This document shows, piece after piece, positions 57,870-64,000 of a stretch of 64,000 nucleotides of DNA (positions are counted from its first letter, which is position 1; the number at the start of each line of letters is the position of its first letter). This DNA is from Gnetum montanum. Taxonomy: Eukaryota; Streptophyta; Gnetopsida; Gnetales; Gnetaceae. Below the pieces are notes generated by a model that had not been told where the DNA came from, did no database searches, and was given only the letters and a program-made list of their open reading frames with translations. The DNA is taken from assembly GCA_015680685.1 (NCBI GenBank), contig MNCI01004786.1, positions 51,648 to 115,647 of the forward strand, written 5' to 3'. A program made the translations under genes and the position numbers.

Positions 57870-58910
57870 ATTGCTTATGTAGTGTTGACGGATGCTATGG
57901 GTATTTCGTCGAGGGCGTTGGTTATAGGTTTGGCACAATTTATTATAGAACTAGGCAACGCATGGAACATCTCAGGTGTCATGTTCAAGGCTAGTGTGGC
58001 AAGTGCATCGATAATGGTATTTTCATTCCTAGGAATATGTCGCACATCTATGTTGATCAGTTGTTTTAGCAAGTGTTTAGTCAAGTCACAATATGTTTGC
58101 AAATGAGAAGCTTTACATGCGTAAACCTTTGTGACTTGATTGATTACTAACTGTGAGTCGCCTCGAACTACAAGACATGTGATTCCCGAAGTTAGTGCTG
58201 CCATAAGACCTCTAAGAAGACCTTCGTACTCTGCCACATTGTTAGTACAAGGGAAGGTTAGTTGATAGGCAAAGGGTCAAATTTCTCTAGAGGGATACAT
58301 TATGATGGCTGCAGCACTTCCTCCTTGGGAGGTAGATGCTCCGTCGAAGTACAGGATTGCATCGTAGTTATCAGGTACAGTGTTGATGTTGTTAATGCTT
58401 TCATCAGGGAATTCGGGATTGATTGTTGCTTGATCTTGTGTTGGTGAAGCGGTCAATTGATTAACTATTTCTTGACCCTTAGTGGAGGATTGAGCAACAT
58501 AGCGTAGGTCAAATTTAGCAATCATCACTTTCCATCTAGCTATCTTACTTGATTCATAGATGTTGTTGGTGATATCTCGCAGCACGTTGTCTTTGCAAAT
58601 GATATTGACTTGATTGCGAAAGAGGTAATGTTGCCACTTTTTTAAGGAAAAGACTAGAGCAAGGCATGATCTCTCCACGTCATTGTAACATTGTTCATAG
58701 GTAATTAAGGCATGGCTTAAATAGTAAATGGGGATCTCGGCTCCATCTTCTTATTTTTGGCAAAGCATGAATGCAATGGATGAAACGAATGTAGCGAGGT
58801 AGATGTAAAAAGGTTTATTGCTTTGTAGGGGGTGAACTGTCAGCAGTTGAGCTAGCTTCGTTTTTATGTTCTGAAAGGCTTCTTAACACTATTGAGTCTA
58901 TTGAAAATGG
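57870..58910 (-). pseudogene. pol: Tat-type element double RNase H region
   Basis: First RNase H: FVSSIAFMLCQK, YEQCYNDVERSCLALVFS and the KWQHYLFRNQVNIICKDN tail (about 58910-58560). Second, archaeal-type RNase H: ILYFDGASTSQGGSAAAII (about 58300-58360), then AEYEGLLRGLMAAL (about 58195-58237), VVRGDSQLVINQV and RNENTIIDALATLAL (about 57990-58040). Two RNase H domains in tandem are the hallmark of Tat/Ogre elements. One stop separates them. Confidence 0.85.
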
Positions 58911-58914
58911 ACAT

Positions 58915-59950
58915 TCTTTCACAGTAAATGCTGCATGGGTTTTAACTTGTCCATCAATTTTGCAATAAAACGTCTAATGAATTGTATTCTACCTTGCAGG
59001 ACGCGTAGTTCGATAAGGTTCTTAGGCGGTTGCATGCTAGTTATTACATTAACCTTATTAGGGTCTACTTGTATTCCTATTTCTGAGACTATCAAGCCAA
59101 GCATTTTGCCAATTTTAACTCCAAAAACGCATTTCTTTGGGTTAAGTCTAAGGTCATATTTGAGACAACGTTTGAGTATCAAGTCTAGGTCCTTTGCGTG
59201 TCGCTCGGTTGTTTTGGACTTGACTACGATGTCGTCTACATAATCATTGAGCGAATCAAGCATATAATCACTAAATATGTATGTCATTTCTTGTTGATAT
59301 GTAGCACCTAGGTTTTTGAGACAGAATGGCATCATTGTATAACAGAACATGCCCCAAGGTGTCATGAAGGTTTTCCTAAGTTGGTGTTCTGGGTTGACCC
59401 TAATTTGGTTGTATCTTGAGAATATATCTATAAAGGATAACAATGCATGCCCAACAGTTGAGTCAACGAGTTGATCGATACTAGGTAGTGGGAAGTCATC
59501 CTTTATAGTGGCTATGTTGAGATTACGGAAGTCAATACATATGCGAATGCTACTGTTCTTCTTGGCAACTACAACAATGTTGGATACCCAATCAGCATAG
59601 TCAACAACTCGGATGAATCCGGCTTAGTAGAGCTTTGTGATTTCGTTATGAATTGCCAACGCTATCTCAGGTTTAATCTTTCGTGCTTTTTGCTTTACTG
59701 GTCTAATTTTTTCATCGAGGATGATGTTATGCTGGATGATTCGAGGGTCCAGCCCTGGCATATCGATATATGACCAAGCAAATATTTTTATGTTGTCCTT
59801 CAACACTTGTGTAATGTCATTGGTAATTTGTGGATTTAGTAGAGTACTCAGTTTTAATGTTTTAACTTTTCCACTAGACATAGTGATGGGGACTTCAATG
59901 AGGGGATCCTCAGTGATGTTGTTGGCTTCTAAGTCCAAATTTTTAGTCAT
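58915..59950 (-). pseudogene. pol: Tat-type element reverse transcriptase
   Basis: The upstream piece (59624-59950) has IFAWSYIDMPGLDPRI, HNIILDEKIRPVKQKARKI, the usual N-terminal extension of Tat RT. RT proper has DIFSRYNQIRVNPEHQLRKT, FCYTMMPFCLKNLGATYQQ, the catalytic YVDDIVVKS (about 59215-59245), LNPKKCVFGV and LGLIVSEIGIQVDP. A stop at 59600-59640 interrupts. Sequence before 59950 has a leader to about 60116 but no protease or gag was recognised. Confidence 0.85.
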
Positions 59951-60116
59951 ACCGTTAGGGTAGTCTGATGTTTTTTAAGTGGATGCCACGAAATTAGCAT
60001 GAGTAGATGAGTCTAGATCTAAGGATTCTAGATTAGTTTTTCTTTTTATGGCATCATGAGGTCCACTGATAGACAACGTCGAAAAGAGGTTCTTGCTGTC
60101 CATGTACTTGTTCCTA

Positions 60117-60470
60117 CCAATTTAAACTAGGAGCATCATGAGTGAGATTTTCTTGATGGAAGAGTTGCTAAATATAAACTAGCTTCGTTTAATTTATGTT
60201 CTGATGAAATTATGGAATGTAGGGGTAGTTTAATGTCATACTGGGACCGCATGGTAGTTTTAGGCCTTACTGGGCCACTAGTATTTTTTGTGTGAACAAT
60301 AATGTTATGAGTTTTTATGGTTTCATGAATTTTCAGTCTTTTCATTTTGTTAAATTTTGATGTTTAGGCTAAACTAACCAAAGAACACAAGAATGAGAAA
60401 TAAAGATGAAAAATAAAATGGAATAAGCATAAAATAAAGTAGGTTCATTGGACAGTGGGTTTAAAAAGAG
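60117..60470. other. Interval right of Tat-type pol
   Basis: No gene. Holds two units related to the 56315-56625 minisatellite (60225-60290). Gag and protease expected here on minus were not seen, so the element is likely truncated or highly rearranged at its 5' end. Confidence 0.4.
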
Positions 60471-61900
60471 TAGGAAAAATAGAAGGGATTTAAAAGGTGC
60501 AAAACACGAGTTATTTTAGCAAACGTCAGTGCATGAGTGGTGAGCGTGACTAGAGAGTGTGGCGTCAGTATGCAGTGCAGTGTGAGCAATAAGAAGTGTA
60601 GGTAGCGTGAGTTAGAGGGATTGGCATCATGAGCAACAAGAAGTGCATGGAGTGGGCAACAGGGCAAGGCAGACAGCATGAGTAACAGGGCAAGGTGGGG
60701 TGGCTTGACCACGATATAGAGTAGCGTGAGCGTTAGTAACGATGATGAAGGGGAAAGCGGAAATGAGCCAACACAAGGGGAAGAAGCAAGCTAGCTTATC
60801 GTTCGTGGAGGAGAGTGAAGAACTGCTTCAATGCCTTCCCCAACCCAAGATTTCATCATGGACAGGGACTCTGTGTAGGTACATTTTTGTTCCATGGCAT
60901 TCTATTGTAGCACAAGCATAGCGTGAGCCATTAAGGCTATTGTTTTTGCTATGTTTTGAAGTGAAAATATTGGCTAGATTCTAGGGTTTGTATTGCGGTT
61001 TTCTCGTGTGCATTTCTGGTGTCAGGGACATTGCTGAGGTTTTGGGTTTTACCATTTTTGTGGGTGCTATGTGCTGACCTGAGTATGGGCAGCGTAAGGA
61101 TTAGTTAGCAGTGTACGGATTAACCTAAGGCACACCCAATGTGAGCAACCTAGGGCATGAGTTGTATTGTAAGGTGTATGTGCCTTAGTGTGAGTCACAA
61201 GAGCACATGTTAATCCTCAGCCTAAATTGTGACCAAGACTGGTAAATAATTTCTACCCCAAATCAGACATCTAACTATGGTTTTCCTTTTTCTCTTTGTA
61301 TATGCATCAGTTATTTTGGGTAAATCGGCATCAAAATGTGGGATAGCCCTAAGGCTAGCAGGCAGCTCATGCTACATCTAAAGGAAAATATGAATTTTCT
61401 AGCCAATTTTCCCAAAATACGTTTTTAGTTCGTGCCGAGAGTTATCAAATTTCTTTTGGGCACATTGTCTCCGTTAGGGCCATTCTTAGCGTAAATTAGA
61501 TACAGGGTCATCTCAGGGTGAGAGGTCCCAAAGTGCAGGACAAGGGCGTGAGCTGGGTGCTGAGGGCCTGAGCGTGGATGCCCAAAGAAAAAGTGATTTT
61601 TGTGCCTGGGCGTAGCTACCTAGGAGAATTGCAATTTTGACAATGTGCATGAGTTACCTAGGAAAATACAATTTTTGGCAATTTTTGCCTGGGCATGAGT
61701 TACCCAGGAAATGTGATTTTTGGGGTGTTGGGTAGTGTGAGGTACTCTCCAGCGTGAGTTGTGTTGTGAATGGCAGTGTAAGTCACATTCGAGGGTTGCA
61801 ACGTGAGCTGCGTTGTGAATGTTTTCCCTATTCACGTTTTACCGCATCATGCACTGCAGCGTGAGTTGCTGGAACTGGCATGTGAATGAACAAGAAGGGA
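60470..61900. repeat. GCGTGAG-rich repetitive region
   Basis: Many short GCGTGAG, AGCGTGAC or GTGAGC strings occur throughout, in the same style as the 54100-54950 repeats. At 61605-61720 there are three tandem units of about 45-50 bp around GGGCATGAGTTACCCAGGAAA. At 61752-61830 a unit GTGAGTTGTGTTGTGAATG repeats once. No coding signal. It may be the other LTR/U3 of the Tat-type element, but no alignment was found. Confidence 0.5.
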
Positions 61901-62174
61901 GTAAATTATTCACTTTGTATTACTGGTTATTTGTATCTGTGTGTTTTCTTGGGCTAGGCATTGAGTGTACATGTTTTGTATTTACAAATGAATTTTATAA
62001 ATGTACCCCAGCGAGCATAAAATTCATCAAATAGACATTGATGTCCTTGTCTCATGGGGTGTTCTTGTGTGTGTGTTGAATGTTATTTACTTTTTTGGCA
62101 TATTTACTTATTTTTTTTAATTTATATGTTTTATATATTTTGATTCACTCACCTAAAGTTCTTATTCTATGCAG

Positions 62175-62505
62175 GGAGGCTAAGTCTTTTCTCCTCATGG
62201 TTGAACTTGTTGGTGTTCTATCTTTTTTTGGCCCTTGGGAATAGAAAATGTCTGGTTATGACATGTGGATCGAGGTGCATGTAATATGGTTTCATCCAAA
62301 TGTTGGTGCATTTTTATCATTTATTCTACAAAATTTCAGCATTGTCATATGGTCTCATTTGAGTGAGCAACTGACTCGCAATATTATTGAGACCATGTTG
62401 TCTGGCTCTACATGGGGCATATTAGCTTTTGTTGTGGACATAGACGAGGGACCGTATATAGTCAAGGGGGTGCTCCCAAAGGTCCTAGATCTACATGTCC
62501 TTTGA
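62175..62505 (+). pseudogene. FCP1/HAD phosphatase-like fragment, exon-like
   Basis: An acceptor-like TTCTATGCAG at 62166-62175 is followed by an open stretch. The segment coding FHPNVGAFLSFILQNFSIVIWSH (quoted in parts) and NIIETMLSGSTWGILAFVVDID resembles the part of FCP1-like small CTD phosphatases after the catalytic DxDx motif ('RP-FL-F---F-V-IWSS'). The catalytic DLDGTL-type motif is not seen. Likely a captured or decayed gene piece. Weak, pattern-based call. Confidence 0.3.
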
Positions 62506-62705
62506 CCCATGTGTGGGGGTTGTCGTCTTGCAGCCATTACAACAGTAGTAGCACACTTTTTCTAGCCTATCGTGTACATACGCTATTCCAAAATCTGTCC
62601 GGAACATTATACAGAGTAGACAAGTATGCTCTTTTGTACTTGTATTAACTTTGGTTCCTTTAGCGTTATATCATTTCTTACATATGAATACTTTTTTCTC
62701 TTGCA

Positions 62706-62981
62706 GGCCCCGTTTTGTTGAGCATGGGTTGCATGAGGATGATAGTGGGCTTGCCCTAGTGCGTATAGCCTTGGAGGCGTTCATGATGGGCCCCACTCTT
62801 TGTGCTGCGGTGCTAGGCCAGACCAAGGATGCCATTATCAATTATCCCAAGAAATTCTCTAGAGCCCTTGAACGTTGTCAAGTTCGCGGCTGGCTGCATG
62901 AGGATTGGTCTCCTAATGGGCCTATTTTTCCTCAAATGGTTGATTCTGCAGTAAGTGTGCCTAGTCCATTTGCTAATGGTA
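62706..62981 (+). pseudogene. Unassigned exon-like open stretch
   Basis: Acceptor-like CTCTTGCAG at about 62698-62706 opens a frame of about 90 codons (RPRFVEHGLHEDDSGLALVR...). It ends at a donor-like AATGGTAAGTGA at about 62976-62987. Exon-like limits on both sides and G/C content above the background suggest a gene fragment, perhaps of the same captured gene as 62175-62505. I recognise no domain. Confidence 0.3.
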
Positions 62982-62989
62982 AGTGATTG

Positions 62990-64000
62990 TGTTCCAAGCA
63001 TGGTTTTCATTTTTGTTACATCATGGCTTATCATATTCTTAATTTTTGCTCAATGTATCTGTTGGCGATCATTTGGGACACGACCGCCAATGAGTGTCCT
63101 CGAACAGGATTTAGGTGCTTGCTGGTCTCTGGCAACACCAAGGCCCAGATACCTCCAAATAAACTCAGTAGTTAATGTGAGTATGTGTGTGTGTTGTTTC
63201 GGCGTGCAATTGTGTGAAATGTAACGTTTATGTTGTGTGTAAACTACAAATGACTTACTTTAAAGAGATTCAGCCAACTTTGCCAAGTACTGTGAGTTTT
63301 TGAAAGTTTCCTATTTTGTTCAACTACCTAGTCTATGCGGTCCTTATAATACCTACTTGTAACAAATAAAATTTTGTTAAAACATTTGAGCACAACTCTG
63401 CAATTCTACTTCTAATTTTCCCTAGAGAAAGAGATAGTTCCCCAAGAAAACTAGAAATAGAGCAAGATTCGATGGAAATAGACAAAAAAGAAAAGAAAGT
63501 AGATTTGTGTAGACCTCAAATATTTAAACAAGGTAAAATGACACAAGTAAACACTTCGTAATAAAGCTATCACAAATTCAATATCTACAAATTGTTCAAA
63601 CTTCCAAGGCTCAAATAAGCAATTTCTTCAAGACAATCCTACTATGATACCAAACATTGCTGCGTAAACTACCACGTACGAGACTCTATTTTGGCTAGAT
63701 AATAGATGTCAATGATTGCATTCAATAAAACCTTCAAAAGACTTGACAATTTCTGATTGAAATATCACGGAAATTCACTTTAAAGATGAAAAGAAGCTAT
63801 TCTGGTCCCATGAAAATACCAAAGATTTTTTGAACCCTCTTGACTATTGAATTGTTCAACGGCATGACTACAAGTAGAGGCTCTTTTACAAAAATCCTAA
63901 TAGCAGTTCCTATACGTTGCACAATAACAAAATTTACTACTAAAATGCTCTTAAGGCTTTTAAACACAAGCGCTTCTATGGCAAAATTTTAATAGAAATT
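62990..64000. other. Unassigned right end
   Basis: Short open stretches only. At 63085-63180 a Cys/Gly-containing piece may continue the captured gene. Around 63640-63660 the minus strand reads TTTGGTATCATAGTAGG, which resembles an initiator-Met primer site, but no LTR can be defined before the window ends. Nothing else is supported. Confidence 0.3.

Overview
The window looks like a purely repetitive, TE-nested stretch of a land-plant nuclear genome, most likely a seed plant. I could not identify the species. The base composition is AT-rich. Every coding fragment I recognise belongs to a plant LTR retrotransposon (Athila-like and Tat/Ogre-like Ty3/gypsy), an RTE-type LINE, tRNA-derived SINE-like repeats or an endogenous caulimovirid (plant pararetrovirus). 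No intact host gene was found. The one host-like piece is a weak FCP1/HAD phosphatase-like fragment near 62.2-62.5 kb.

The main actor is one Athila-like family with LTRs of about 0.8-0.9 kb. The LTRs have TGATGAG...CTCATCA-type ends, a tRNA-Asp-type primer site and a polypurine tract ending GGGGGTA. Element I (+ strand, 1-11965) shows the full order: LTR, gag, protease, RT, RNase H, integrase, spacer, an internal promoter-like block, a second long gene ('ORF2'), PPT, LTR. Element II (17261-24167, minus, target duplication ATCAT) and element III (25728-48743, minus) have lost pol but keep gag and ORF2. Element V (from 48797, minus) shows ORF2 and its 3' LTR. Element IV (33326-47203, minus, target duplication CATAG) sits inside the gag of element III. 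It carries an endogenous pararetrovirus (about 36.53-43.27 kb) inside its own protease region. The nesting is therefore III > IV > pararetrovirus.

The pararetrovirus is florendovirus/petuvirus-like: one long polyprotein (movement protein, coat, CCHC knuckle, protease, RT, RNase H) followed by an ORF of unknown function and an intergenic promoter and poly(A) region. It is broken inside RT, and the two pieces are joined head to head in inverted orientation. A single N lies in a 118-bp exact duplication inside the movement-protein part.

Between I and II (12.0-17.3 kb) lie an RTE 3' end, a cluster of SINE-like repeats, a degraded further copy of the Athila-like family and a roughly 0.63-kb segment bounded by inverted repeats. 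From about 53.19 kb rightward there is a decayed Tat/Ogre-type element (pol on minus, 56.64-59.95 kb, with two RNase H domains). It is flanked by a long repeat-rich, LTR-like region with a TATA box. The right end (60.1-64 kb) is GCGTGAG-rich repeat sequence, the phosphatase-like fragment with exon-like structure, and unassigned sequence.

The most interesting signal is that ORF2 in elements I, II, III and V is preceded by a promoter-like block. This block contains the same short palindromic repeats and TATA context as the U3 of that element's own LTR, and each block resembles its own LTR subfamily. These elements appear to drive a second gene from an internal, LTR-like promoter, even after pol has been lost.
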